From Rugalucina vietnamica (taxonomy: Eukaryota > Mollusca > Bivalvia > Lucinida > Lucinidae): a stretch of DNA of 64,000 bases. Under the pieces are notes generated by a model. That model worked only from the letters and a program-made list of their open reading frames with translations, had not been told where the DNA came from and did not search any database. The stretch is taken from NCBI GenBank assembly GCA_964017185.1, contig OZ024874.1, positions 48,822,856 through 48,886,855 on the forward strand. Reading direction: 5' to 3'. Position numbers and translations under genes: made by a program. Numbering within the stretch: position 1 is the stretch's first letter; the number at the start of each line of letters is the position of its first letter. Shown here piece after piece: positions 14,268-28,000 of this stretch.

Positions 14268-14328
14268 TCTCAATCTCCCTAAACTCGGTGGGGTTCTGTG
14301 AGAAACCAGCCCGAGTTGGTACCGACAC
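14161..14328. other. satellite orientation-switch junction (inverted repeat)
   Basis: Plus-orientation monomers run to CCCATAAGTC at about 14,269. Minus-orientation sequence begins at GTCTCAATCTCCCTAAACTC from 14,267, so three bases (GTC, 14,267-14,269) fit both sides, like a microhomology join. Positions 14,161-14,214 are the exact reverse complement of 14,275-14,328. The identity continues outward through AATGGAAATTTCTGTACAGT, giving perfect arms of more than 80 bp around a spacer of about 60 bp. Beyond that the flanking units differ: AGTATAAGGGATGTACGTTTAG on the left and AGAAGAAGGGATGTACTTTCAG on the right. A simple fold-back copy of one strand is therefore unlikely. Confidence 0.93.
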
Positions 14329-16091
14329 ATTGCAATACTGTACAGAAATTTCCATTTTCGGTCATCTTTGTACCCCTATTCCTCGAAAAACCAGAGTTTT
14401 CCCGACATAGCCGCTTATATGGTCTGAAAGTACATCCCTTCTTCTGTAAATCCCACTAGGTCGCTTGCTCCCTAATCTCCGTACACGCCAATGACAGGGG
14501 TACCTTATACCGCACCCCCAAACCCATGAATGTTCACGTTTTCCAATGTTTGAGTTGAAATTTCCGACAAACCAGAGTTTTCCCAGTATAACCGAACTAT
14601 GGGCTGTAAAGGCACTTGTATGGACTACAAGCCCCACTGGGTCTCGAACTCCCTAAACTCGATGGGGTTCTGTGAGAAACCAGCCCGAGTTGGTACCGAC
14701 ACATTGCAATACTGTACAGAAATTTCCATTTTTGGTCATTTTTGTACCCCTATTTCTAGAAAACTAGAGTTTTCCCGGCATAGCCGCTTATCTAATCTGA
14801 AAATACATCCCTTCTACTGTAAATCCCACTAGGTCTCTTGCTCCCTAAACTCCGTGCACGTCAATGACAGGGGTGCCTTATACCCCACCCCCAAACCCAT
14901 GAATGTTCACGTTTCCCAATGTTTGAGTTGAAATTTCCGACAAACCAGAGTTTTCCCAGTATAACCGACCTATGGGCTGTAAAGGCACTTGTATGGACTA
15001 CAAGCCCCACTGGGTCTCGAACTCCCTAAAGTCGGTGGGGTTCTGTGAGAAACCAGCCCGAGTTGGTACCGACACATTGCAATACTATACAGAAATTTCC
15101 ATTTTTGGTCATTTTTGTACCCCTATTTCTCAAATAACTAGAGTTTTCCCGGCATAGCCGCTAATGTGGTCTAAAAGTACATCCATTCTACTGTAAATCC
15201 CACTAGGTCGCTTGCTCCCTAAACTCCGCGCACGTCAATGACAGGGGTGCCTCTTACCCCACCCCCAAACCCATGAATGTTCACGTTTCCCAATGTTTGA
15301 GTTAAAATTTCCGACAAACCAGAGTTTTCCCAGTATAACCGACCTATGGGCTGTAAAGGCACTTGTATGGACTACAAACCCCACTGAGTCTCGAACTCCC
15401 TAAACTCGGTGAGGTTCTGTGAGAAACCAGCCCGAGTTGGTACCGACACATTGCAATACTGAACAGAAATTTCCATTTTTGGTCATCTTTGTACCCCTAT
15501 TTCTCGAAAACCAGAGTTTTCCCGACATAGCTGTTGATATGGTCTAAAAGTACATTCCTTCTACTGTAAATCCCACTAGGTCGCTTGCTCCCTAAACTCC
15601 GTGCACGCAAAAGACAGGGGTACCATATACCCCACCCCCAAACCCATGAATGTTCACGTTTCCCAATGTTTGAGTTAAAATTTCCGACAAACCAGAGTTT
15701 TCCCAGTATAACCGACCTATGGACTGTAAAGGCACTTGTATGGACTACAAGCCCCATTGGGTCTCGAACTCCCTAAACTCGGTGGGGTTCTGTGAGAAAC
15801 CAGCCCGAGTTGGTACCGACACATTGCAATACTGTACAGAAATTTCCATTTTTGGTCATTTTTGTACCCCTATTTCTAGAAAACTAGAGTTTTGCCGGCA
15901 TAGCCGCTTATGTGGTCTAAAAATACATCCCTTCTACTGTAAATCCCACTAGGTCGCTTGCTCCCTAAACTCCGTGCACGCCAATGACAGGGGTACCTTA
16001 TACCCCACTCCCAAACCCAAGAATGTTCACGTTTCCCAATGTTTGAGTTAAAATTTCCGACAAACCAGAGTTTTCCCAGTATAACCGACCT

Positions 16092-16837
16092 ATGGGCTGT
16101 AAAGGCACTTGTATGGACTACAAGCCCCACTGGGTCTCGAACTCCCTAAACTCGGTGGGGTTCTGTGAGAAACCAGCCCGAGTTGGTACCGACACATTGC
16201 AATACTGTACAGAAATGTCCATTTTTGGTCATCTTTGTACCCCTATTTCTCGAAAACTAGAGTTTTCCCGACATAGCCGCTGATATGGTCTAAAAGTACA
16301 TTCCTTCTACTGTAAATCCCACTAGGTCGCTTGCTCCCTAAACTCCGTGCACGCCAATGACAGGGGTACCTTATACCCCATCCCCAAACCCATGAATGTT
16401 CACGTTTCCGAATGTTTGAGTTAAAATTTCCGACAAACCAGAGTTTTCCCAGTATAACCGACCTATGGGCTGTAAAGGCACTTGTATGGACTACAAGCCC
16501 CACTGGGTCTCGAACTCCCTAAACTCGGTGGGGTTCTGTGAGAAACCAGCCCGAGTTGGTACCGACACATTGCAATACTGTACAGAAATGTCCATTTTTG
16601 GTCATCTTTGTACCCCTATTTCTCGAAAACTAGAGTTTTCCCGACATAGCCGCTGATATGGTCTAAAAGTACATTCCTTCTACTGTAAATCCCACTAGGT
16701 CGCTTGCTCCCTAAACTCCGTGCACGCCAATGACAGGGGTACCTTATACCCCATCCCCAAACCCATGAACGTTCACGTTTCCGAATGTTTGAGTTAAAAT
16801 TTCCAACAACCCAGAGTTTTCCCAGTATAACCGACCT
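16092..16837 (-). repeat. adjacent near-identical monomer pair
   Basis: Two consecutive 373-bp monomers share unusual bases not found together elsewhere: CAGAAATGTCCATTTTTGG at about 16,212 and 16,585, CCGCTGATATGG at about 16,277 and 16,650, and CCCATCCCCAAACCC at about 16,377 and 16,750. This looks like a very recent single-monomer duplication. The next unit (from 16,838) belongs to a different subtype. Confidence 0.8.
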
Positions 16838-17963
16838 ATGGGCTGTAAAGGCACTTGTATGGACTACAAGCCCCATTTGGTCTCGAACTCCCTAAACTCG
16901 GTGGGGTTCTGTGAGAAACCAGCCCGAGTTGGTACCGACACATTGCAATACTGTACAGAAATTTCCATTTTCGGTCATCTTTGTACCCCTATTTCTCGAA
17001 AACCAGAGTTTTCCCGACATAGCCGCTTATATGGTCTAAACGTACATCCCTTATACTGTAAATCCCACTAGGTTGCTTGCTCCCTAATCTCCGTGCACGC
17101 CAATGACAGGGGTACCTTATACCCCACCCCCAAACCCATGAATGTTCACGTTTCCCAATGTTTGAGTTAAAATTTCCAACAAACCAGAGTTTTCCCAGTA
17201 TAACCGACCTATGGGCTGTAAAGGCACTTGTATGGACTACAAGCCCCATTTGGTCTCGAACTCCCTAAACTCGGTGGGGTTCTGTGAGAAACCAGCCCGA
17301 GTTGGTACCGACACATTGCAATACTGTACAGAAATTTCCATTTTTGGTCATATTTGTACCCCTATTTCTAGAAAACTAGAGTTTTCCCGACATAGCCGCT
17401 TATGTGGTCTGAAAATACATCCCTTCTACTGTAAATCCCACTAGGTCGCTTGCTCCCTAAATTCCGTGCACACCAATGACAGGGGTACCTTATACCCCAC
17501 CCCCAAACCCATGAATGTTCACGTTTCCCAATGTTTGAGTTAAAATTTCCGACAAACCAGAGTTTTGAGTTTTCCCAGTATAACCGACCTATGGGCTGTA
17601 AAGGCACTTGTATGGACTACAAGCCCCACTGGGTCTCGAACTCCCTAAAGTCGGTGGGGTTCTGTGAGAAACCAGCCCGAGTTGGTACCGACACATTGCA
17701 ATACTATACAGAAATTTCCATTTTTGGTCATTTTTGTACCCCTATTTCTCAAAAAACTAGAGTTTTCACGGCATAGTCGCTTATGTGGTCTAAAAGTACA
17801 TCCATTCTACTGTAAATCCCACTAGGTCGCTTGCTCCCTAAACTCCGCGCACGTCAATGACAGGGGTGCCTCTTACCCCACCCCCAAACCATGAATGTTC
17901 ACGTTTCCCAATGTTTGAGTTAAAATTTCCGACAAACCAGAGTTTTCCCAGTATAACCGACCT

Positions 17964-20943
17964 ATGGGCTGTAAAGGCACTTGTATGGACTACAAGCCCC
18001 ACTGGGTCTCGAACTCCCTAAACTCGGTGGGGTTCTGTGAGAAACCAGCCCGAGTTGGTACCGACACATTGCAATACTGTACAGAAATGTCCATTTTCGG
18101 TCATTTTTGTACCCCTATTTCTCGAAAACCAGAGTTTTCCCGACATAGCCGCTTATGTGGTCTGAAAATACATCCCTTCTACTGTAAATACCACTAGGTC
18201 GCTTGCTCCCTAAACTCCGTGCACGCCAATGACAGGGGTACCTTATACCCCACCCCGAAACCCATGAATGTTCACGTTTCCCAATGTTTGAGTTAAAATT
18301 TCCGACAAACCAGAGTTTTCCCAGTATAACCGACCTATGGGCTGTAAAGGCACTTGTATGGACTACAAGCCCCATTGGGTCTCGAACTCCCTAAACTCGG
18401 TGGGGTTCTGTGAGAAACCAGCCCGAGTTGGTACCGACACATTGCAATACTGTACAGAAATTTCCATTTTTGGTCATTTTTGTACCCCTATTTCTAGAAA
18501 ACTAGAGTTTTCCCGGCATAGCCGCTGATGTGGTCTGAAAATACATCCCTTCTACTGTAAGGGATTAGGTCGCTTGCTCCCTAAACTCCGTGCACGTCAA
18601 TGACAGGGGTGCCTTATACCCCACCCCCAAACCCATGAATGTTCACGTTTCCCAATGTTTGAGTTGAAATTTTCGACAAACCAGAGCTTTCCCAGTATAA
18701 CCGACCTATGGGCTGTAAAGGCACTTGTATGGACTACAAGACCCACTGGGTCTCGAACTCCCTAAACTCGGTGGGGTTCTGTGAGAAACCAGCCCGAGTT
18801 GGTACCGACACATTGCAATACTATACAGAAATTTCCATTTTTGGACATTTTTGTACCCCTATTACTCGAAAACTAGAGTTTTCCCGGCATAGCCGCTTAT
18901 GTGGTCTGAAAGTACATTCCTTTTAATATAAATCCCACTAGGTCGCTTGCTCCCTAAACTCCGCGCACGTCAATGACAGGGGTGCCTTATACCCCACCCC
19001 CAAACCCATGAATGTTCACGTTTCCCAATGTTTGAGTTAAAATTTCCGACAAACCAGAGTTTTCCCAGTATAACCGACCTATGGGCTGTAAAGGCACTTG
19101 TATAGACTACAAGCCCCACTGGGTCTCGAACTCCCTAAACTCGGTGGGGTTCTGTGAGAAACCAGCCCGAGTTGGTACCGACACATTGCAATACTATACA
19201 GAAATTTCCATTTTTGGTCATTTTTGTACCCCTGTTTCTCGAAAGCTGGAGTTTTCCCGGCATAGCCAATTATGTGGTCTAAAGGTATTTCCATTCTACT
19301 GGCAAACCCACTAGGTCGCTTGCTCCCTAAACTCCGCGCACGTCAATGACAGGGGTGCCTCATACCCCACCCCCAAACCCATGAATGTTCACGTTTCCCA
19401 ATGTTTGAGTTGAAATTTTCGATAAACCAGAGTTTTCCCAGTATAACCGTCCTATGGGCTGTAAAGGCACTTGTATGGACTACAAGCCCCACTGGGTCTC
19501 GAACTCCCTAAACTCGGTGGGGTTCTGTGAGAAACCAGCCCGAGTTGGTACCGACACATTGCAATACTGTACAGAAATTTCCATTTTCGGTCATCTTTGT
19601 ACCCCTATTTCTCGAAAACCAGAGTTTTCCCGACATAGCCGCTTATGTGGTCTGAAAATACATTCCTTCTACTGTAAATACCACTAGGTCGCTTGCTCCC
19701 TAAACTCCGTCCACGCCAATGACAGGGGTACCTTATACCCCACCCCGAAACCCATGAATGTTCACGTTTCCCAATGTTTGAGTTAAAATTTCCTACAAAC
19801 CAGAGTTTTCCCAATATAACCGACCTATGGGCTGTAAAGGCACTTGTATGGACTACAAGCCCCACTGGGTCTCGAACTCCCTAAACTCGGTGGGGTTCTG
19901 TGAGAAACCAGCCCGAGTTGGTACCGACACATTGCAATACTGTACAGAAATTTCCATTTTTGGTCATTTTTGTACCCCTATTTCTAGAAAACTAGAGTTT
20001 TCCCGGCATAGCCGCTTATGTGGTCTGAAAATACATCCCTTCTACTGTAAGGGATTAGGTCGCTTGCTCCCTAAACTCCGTGCACGTCAATGACAGGGGT
20101 GCCTTATACCCCACCCCCAAACCCATGAATGTTCACGTTTCCCAATGTTTGAGTTGAAATTTTCGACAAACCAGAGCTTTCCTAGTATAACCGACCTATG
20201 GGCTGTAAAGGCACTTGTATGGACTACAAGACCCACTGGGTCTCGAACTCCCTAAACTCGGTGGGGTTCTGTGAGAAACCAGCCCGAGTTGGTACCGACA
20301 CATTGCAATACTATACAGAAATTTCCATTTTTGGTCATTTTTGTACCCCTATTACTCGAAAACTAGAGTTTTCCCGGCATAGCCGCTTATGTGGTTTGAA
20401 AGTACATTCCTTCTACTATAAATCCCACTAGGTCGCTTGCTCCCTAACCTCCGCGCACGTCAATGACAGGTGTGCCTTATACCCCACCCCCAAACCCATG
20501 AATGTTCACGTTTCCCAATGTTTGAGTTAAAATTTCCGACAAACCAGAGTTTTCCCAGTATAACCGACCTATGGGCTGTAAAGGCACTTGTATAGACTAC
20601 AAGCCCCACTGGGTCTCGAACTCCCTAAACTCGGTGGGGTTCTGTGAGAAACCAGCCCGAGTTGGTACCGACACATTGCAATACTATACAGACATTTCCA
20701 TTTTTGGTCATTTTTGTACCCCTGTTTCTCGAAAACTGGAGTTTTCCCGGCATAGCCAATTATGTGGTCTAAAGGTACTTCCATTCTACTGGAGAACCCA
20801 CTAGGTCGCTTGCTCCCTTAACTCCGCGCACGTCAATGACAGGGGTGCCTCATACCCCACCCCCAAACCCATGAATGTTCACGTTTCCCAATGTTTGAGT
20901 TGAAATTTTCGACAAACCAGAGTTTTCCCAGTATAACCGTCCT
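17964..20943 (-). repeat. 4-monomer higher-order duplication (1,490 bp period)
   Basis: Two copies, about 17,964-19,453 and 19,454-20,943. Diagnostic shared oddities lie exactly 1,490 bp apart: the GGGATTAGGTCGC indel at 18,561 and 20,051, CCAGAGCTTTCC at about 18,681 and 20,171, CACCCCGAAACCC at about 18,251 and 19,741, and a unit ending in CCCACTAGG preceded by a unique ACTGGCAAA or ACTGGAGAA. The period is 4 x 373 minus 2, explained by the shared short unit. A few private differences show divergence after duplication. Confidence 0.88.
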
Positions 20944-23928
20944 ATGGGCTGTAAAGGCACTTGTATGGACTACAAGCCCCACTGGGTCTCGAACTCCCTA
21001 AACTCGGTGGGGTTCTGTGAGAAACCAGCCCGAGTTGGTACCGACACATTGCAATACTGTACAGAAATTTCCATTTTCGGTCATCTTTGTACCCCTATTT
21101 CTCGAAACCCAGAGTTTTCCCGACATAGCCGCTTATATGGTCTAAAAGTACATCCCTTCTGCTGTAAATCTCACTAGGTCGCTTGCTCCCTAAACTCCGT
21201 GCACGCCAATGACAGTGGTACCTTATTCCCACCCCCAAACCCATGAATGTTCACGTTTCCCAATGTTTGAGTTAAAATTTCCGACAAACCAGAGTTTTCC
21301 CAGTATAACCGACATATGGTCTGTAAAGGCACTTGTATGGACTACAAGCCCCACTGGGTCTCGAACTCCCTAAACTCGGTGGGGTTCTGTGAGAAACCAG
21401 CCCGAGTTGGTACCGACACATTGCAATACTGTACAGAAATTTCCATTTTTGGTCATTTTTGTACCCCTATTGCTAGAAAACTAGAGTTTTCCCGGCATAG
21501 CCGCTGATGTGGTCTGAAAATACATCCCTTCTACTGTAAATCCCACTAGGTCGCTTGCTCCCTAAACTCCGTGCACGTCAATGACAGGGGTGCATTATAT
21601 CCCACCCCCAAACTCATGAATGTTCACGTTTCCCAATGTTTGAGTTGAAATTTTCGACAAATCAGAGTTTTCCCAGTATATCCGACCTATGGGCTGTAAA
21701 GGCACTTGTATGGACTACAAGCCCCATTAGGTCTCGAACTCCCTAAACTCGGTGGGGTTCTGTGAGAAACCAGCCCGAGTTGGTACCGACACATTGCAAT
21801 ACTATACAGAAATTTCCATTTTTGGTCATTTTTGTACCCCTATTTCTCGAAAACTAGAGTTTTCCCGGCATAGCCGCTTATGTGGTCTAAAAGTACATTC
21901 CTTCTACTGTAAATCCCACTAGGTCGCTTGCTCCCTAATCTCCGCGCACGTCAATGACAGGGTTGCCTCTTACCCCACCCCCAAACCCATGAATGTTCAC
22001 GTTTCCCAATGTTTGAGTTGAAATTTCCGACAAACCAGAGTTTTCCCAGTATAACCGACCTATGGGCTGTAAAGCCACTTGTATAGACTACAAGCCCCAC
22101 TGTGTCTCGAACTCTCTAAACTCGGCGGGGTTCTGTGAGAAACCAGCCCGAGTTGGTACCGACACATTGCAATACTGTACAGAAATTTCCATTTTTGGTC
22201 ATTTTTGTACCCCTATTTTTTCAAAAACTAGATTTTTCCCGGCATAGCCGCTTATGTGGTCTAAAAGTACATCCCTTCTACTGTAAATCCCACTAGGTCG
22301 CTTGCTCCCTAAAGTCCGCGCACGTCAATGACAGGGGTGCCTCTTACCCCACCCCCAAACCCATGAATGTTCACGTTTTCCAATGTTTGAGTTGTAATTT
22401 CCGACAAACCAGAGTTTTCCCAGTAAAACCGAACTATGGGCTGTAAAGGCACTTGTATGGACTACAAGCCCCACTGGGTCTCGAACTCCCTAAACTCGGT
22501 GGGGTTCTGTGAGAAACCAGCCCGAGTAGGTACCGACACATTGCAATACTATACAGAAATTTCCATTTTTGGTCATTTTTGTACCCCTATTTCTCGAAAA
22601 CTAGAGTTTTCCCGGCATAGCCGCTGATGTGGTCTGAAAGTACATTCCTTCTACTGTAAATCCCACTAGGTCGCTTGCTCCCTAATCTCCGTGCACGCCA
22701 ATGACAGGGGTACGTTATACCCCACCCCAAAACCCATGAATGTTCACGTTGTCCAATGTTTTGAGTTGAAATTTTCGACAAACCAGAGTTTTCCCAGTAT
22801 AACCGACCTATGGGCTGTAAAGGCACTTGTATGGACTACAAGCCCCACTGGGTCTCGAACTCCCTTAACTCGGTGGGTTTCTGTGAGAAACAAGCCCGAG
22901 TTGGTACCGACACATTGCAATACTATGCAGAAATTTCCATTTTTGGTCATTTTTGTACCCCTGTTTCTCGAAAACTAGACTTTTCCCGGCATAGCCAATG
23001 ATGTGGTCTAAAAGTACATCTATTCTACTGTAAATCCCACTAGGTCGCTTGCTCCCTAAACTCCGCGCACGTCAATAACAGGGGTGCCTCATACCCAACC
23101 CCTAAACCCATGAATGTTCACGTTTCCCAATGTTTGAGTTAAAATTTCCGACAAACCAGAGTTTTCCCAGTATAACCGACCTATGGGCTGTAAAGGCACT
23201 TGTATGGACTACAAGGCCTACTGGGTCTCGAACTCCCTAAACTCGGTGGGGTTCTGTGAGAAACCAGCCCGAGTTGATACCGACACATTGCAATACTGTA
23301 CAGAAATTTCCATTTTCGGTCATCTTTGTACCCCTATTTCTCGAAAACTAGAGTTTTCCCGACATAGCCGCTTATATGGTCTAAAAGTACATCCCTTTTA
23401 CTGTAAATCCCACTAGGTCGCTTACTCCCTAAACTCCGCGCTCGCCAATCACAGGGGTACCTCTTACCCCACCCCCAAACCCATGAATGTTCACGTTTCC
23501 CAATGTTTGAGTTGAAATTTCCGACAAACCAGAGTTTTCCCAGTATAACCGACCTATGGGCTGTAAAGGCACTTGTATGGACTACAAGGCCCACTGGGTC
23601 TCGAACTCCCTAAACTCGGTGCGGTTCTGTGAGAAACCAGCCCGAGTTGGTACCGACACATTGCAATACTGTACAGAAATTTCCATTTTCGGTCATCTTT
23701 GTACCCCTATTTCTAGAAAACTAGAGTTTTCCCGGCATAGCCGCTTATATGGTCTAAAAGTACATCCCTTCTACTGTAAATCCCACTAGGTCGCTTGCTC
23801 CCTAAACTCCGTGCTCGCCAATCACAGGGGTACCTTATACCCCACCCCCAAACCCATGAATGTTCACGTTTCCCAATGTTTGAGTTGAAATTTCCGACAA
23901 ACCAGAGTTTTCCCCGTATAACCGATCT

Positions 23929-25047
23929 ATGGGCTGTAAAGGCACTTGTATGGACTACAAGCCCCACTGGGTCTCGAACTCCCTAAACTCGGTGGGGTTC
24001 TGTGAGAAACCAGCCCGAGTTGGTACCGACACATTGCAATACTGTACAGAAATTTCCATTTTCGGTCATCTTTGTATCCCTATTTCTCGAAAACCAGAGT
24101 TTTCCCGACATAGCCGCTTACGTGGTCTGAAAATACACCCCTTCTACTGTAAATCCCACTAGGTCGCTTGCTCCCTAATCTCCGTGCTCGCCAATCACAG
24201 GGGTGCCTTATACCCCACCCCCAAACCCATGAATGTTCACGTTTCCCAATGTTTGAGTTGAAATTTTCGACAAACCAGAGTTTTCCCAGTATAACCGACC
24301 TATGAGCTGTAAAGGCACTTGTATGGACTACAAGCCCCACTGGGTCTCGAACTCCCTAAACTCGGTGGGGTTCTGTGAGAAACCAGCCCGAGTTGGTACC
24401 GACACATTGCAATACTGTACAGAAATTTCCATTTTTGGTCATATTTGTACCCCTATTTCTATAAAACTAGAGTTTTCCCGGCATAGCCAATTTTGTGGTC
24501 TAAAAGTACATTCCTTCTTCTATAAATCCCACTAGGTCGCTTACTCCCTAAACTCCGCGCACGTCAATGACAGGGGTGCCTCTTACCCCACCCCCAAACA
24601 AATGAATGTTCACGTTTCCCAATGTTTGAGTTGAAATTTCCGACAAACCAGAGTTTTCCCAGTATAACCGACCTATGGGCTGTAAAGGCACTTGTATGGA
24701 CTACAAGGCCCACTGGGTCTCGAACTCCCTAAACTCGGTGGGGTTCTGTGAGAAACCAGCCCGAGTTGGTACCGACACATTGCAATACTGTACAGAAATT
24801 TCCATTTTCGGTCATCTTTGTACCCCTATTTCTCAAAAACCAGAGTTTTCCCGACATAGCCGCTTATATGGTCTAAAAGTACATCCCTTCTACTGTAAAT
24901 CCCACTAGGTCGCTTGCTCCCTAAACTCCGTGCTCGCCAATCACAGGGGTACCTTATACCCCACCCCCAAACCCATGAATGTTCACGTTTCCCAATGTTT
25001 GAGTTAAAATTTCCGACAAACCAGAGTTTTCCCAGTATAACCGACCT
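23929..25047 (-). repeat. single copy of the 3-monomer block, likely ancestral type
   Basis: Three consecutive monomers near 23,929, 24,302 and 24,675 have the same subtype order as the repeated trimers at 28,780-33,255. The middle unit has TATGAGCTGTAAAGG and TTTCTATAAAACTAG. The third has TTTCTCAAAAACCAG and the CTCGCCAATCACAGG variant. The middle unit still has GCATAGCCAATTTTG where the amplified trimers have GCATAGCCGTTTATG. It looks like an older or sister copy of that block. Confidence 0.65.
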
Positions 25048-28000
25048 ATGGGCTGTAAAGGCACTTGTATGGACTACAAGCCCCACTGGGTCTCGAACTC
25101 CCTAAACTCGGTGGGGTTCTGTGAGAAACCAGCCCGAGTTGGTACCGACACATTGCAATACTGTACAGAAATTTCCATTTTTGGTCATTTTTGTACCCCT
25201 ATTTCTAGAAAACTAGAGTTTTACCGGCATAGCCGCTTATGTGGTCTGAAAGTACATTCCTTCTACTGTAAATCCCACTAGGTCGCTTGCTCCCTAAACT
25301 CCGCGCACGTCAATGACAGGGGTGCCTCTTACCCCACCCCCAAACCAATGAATGTTCACGTTTCCCAATGTTTGAGTTGAAATTTCCGACAAACCAGAGT
25401 TTTCCCAGGATAACCGACCTATGGGCTGTAAAGGCACTTGTATGGACTACAAGGCCCACTGGGTCTCGAACTCCCTAAACTCGGTGGGGTTCTGTGAGAA
25501 ACCAGCCCGAGTTGGTACCGACACATTGCAATACTATACAGAAATTTCCATTTTTGGTCATTTTTGTACCCCTATTTCTCGAAAACTAGAGTTTTCCCGG
25601 CATAGCCGCTTATGTGGTCTGAAAGTAAATTCCTTCTACTGTAAATCCCACTAGGTCGCTTGCTCCCTAAACTCCGCGCACGTCAATGACAGGGGTGCCT
25701 CTTACCCCACCTCCAAAACCATGAATGTTCACGTTTCCCAATGTTTGAGTTGAAATTTCCGACAAATCAGAGTTTTCCCAGTATAACCGACCTATGGGCT
25801 GTAAAGGCACTTGTATAGACTACAAGCCCCACTGGGTCTCGAACTCCCTAAACTCGGTGGGGTTCTGTGAGAAACCAGCCCGAGTTGGTACCGACACATT
25901 GCAATACTATACAGAAATTTCCATTTTCGGTCATCTTTGTACCCCTATTTCTCGAAAACCAGAGTTTTCCCGACATAGCCGCTTATATGGTCTGAAAGTA
26001 CATCCCTTCTACTGTAAATCCCACTAGGTCGCTTGCTCCCTAAACTCCGCGCACGTCAATGACAGGGGTGCCTTATACCCTACACCCAAACCCATGAATG
26101 TTCACGTTTCCCAATGTTTGAGTTTAAATTTTCGACAAACCAGAGTTTTCGCAGTATAACCGACCTATGGGCTGTAAAGGCACTTGTATGGACTACAAGA
26201 CCCACTGGGTCTCGAACTCCCTAAACTCGGTAGGGTTCTGTGAGAAACCAGCCCGAGTTGGTACCGACACATTGCAATACTATACAGAAATTTCCATTTT
26301 TGGTCATTTTTGTACCCCTATTTCTCGAAAACTAGAGTTTTCCAGGCATAGCCGCTTATGTGGTCTGAAAGTACATTCCTTCTACTGTAAATCCCACTAG
26401 GTCGCTTGCTCCCTAAACTCCGCACACGTCAATGACAGGGGTGCCTCTTACCCCACACCCAAAACCATGAATGTTCACGTTTCCCAATGTTTGAGTTGAA
26501 ATTTCCGACAAACCAGAGTTTTCGCAGTATAACCGACCTATGGGCTGTAAAGGCACTTGTATGGACTACAAGCCCCACTGGGTCTCGAACTCCCTAAACT
26601 CGGTGGGGTTCTGTGAAAAACCAGCCCGAGGTGGTACCGACACATTGCAATACTGTACAGAAATTTCCATTTTCGGTCATTTTTGTACCCCTGTTTTTCG
26701 AAAACCAGAGTTTTCCCGACATAGCCGCTTATATGGTCTAAAAATACATCCCTTCTACTGTAAATCCCACTAGGTCGCTTGCTCCCTAAACTCCGTGCTC
26801 GCCAATCACAGGGGTACCTTATACCCCACCCCCAAACCCATGAATGTTCACGTTTCCCAATGATTGAGTTAAAATTTCTGACAAACCAGAGTTTTCCCAG
26901 TATAACAGACCTATGGGCTGTAAAGGCACTTGTATGGACTACAAGCCCCACTGGGTCTCGAACTCCCTAAACTCGGTGGGGTTCTGTGAGAAACCAGCCC
27001 GAGTTGGTACCGACACATTGCAATACTATACATATATTTCCATTTTTGGTCATTTTTGTACCCCTGTTTCTCAAAAACTAGAGTTTTCCCGGCATAGCCA
27101 ATTATGTGGTCTAAAAGTACATCCATTCTACTGTAAATCCCATTAGGTCGCTTGCTCCCTAAACTCCGCGCACGTCAATGACAGGGGTGCCTCATACCCC
27201 ACCCCCAAACCCATGAATGTTCACGTTTTCCAATGTTTGAGTTGAAATTTCCGACAAACCAGAGTTTTCCCAGTATTACCAACCTATGGGCTGTAAAGGC
27301 ACTTGTATGGACTACAAGGCCCACTGGGTCTCGAACTCCCTAAACTCAGCGGGGTTCTGTGAGAAACCAGCCCGAGTTGGTACCGACACATTGCAATACT
27401 GTACAGAAATTTCCATTTTCGGTCATCTTTGTACCCCTATTTCTCAAAAACCAGAGTTTTCCCGACATAGCCGCTTATATGGTCTAAAAGTACATCCCTT
27501 CTACTGTAAATCCCACTAGGTCGCTTGCTCTCTAAACTCCGTGCTCGCCAATCACAGGGGTACCTTATACCCCTCCCCCAAAACCATCAATGTTCACGTT
27601 TCCCAATGTTTGAGTTAAAATTTCCGACAAACCAGAGTTTTCTCAGTATAACCGACCTATGGGCTGTAAAGGCACTTGTATGGACTACAAGCCCCACTGG
27701 GTCTCGAACTCCCTAAACTCGGTGGGGTTCTGTGAGAAACCAGCCCGAGTTGGTACCGACACATTGCAATACTGTACAGAAATTTCCATTTTCGGTCATT
27801 TTTGTACCCCTATTTTTTCGAAAACTAGAGTTTTCCCGGCATAGCCGCTTATGTGGTTTAAAAGTACGTCCCTTCTACTGTAAATCCCACTAGGTCGTTT
27901 GCTCCCTAAATTCCGCGCACGTCAATGACAGGGGTGCCTCTTACCCCACCCCCAAACCAATGAATGTTCACGTTTCCCAATGTTTGAGTTGAAATTTCCG

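Noticed and set aside
14031-14330. A longer open frame spanning the inversion junction.
   Set aside because: It is produced by the fold-back of two inverted monomer pieces and has no independent support.
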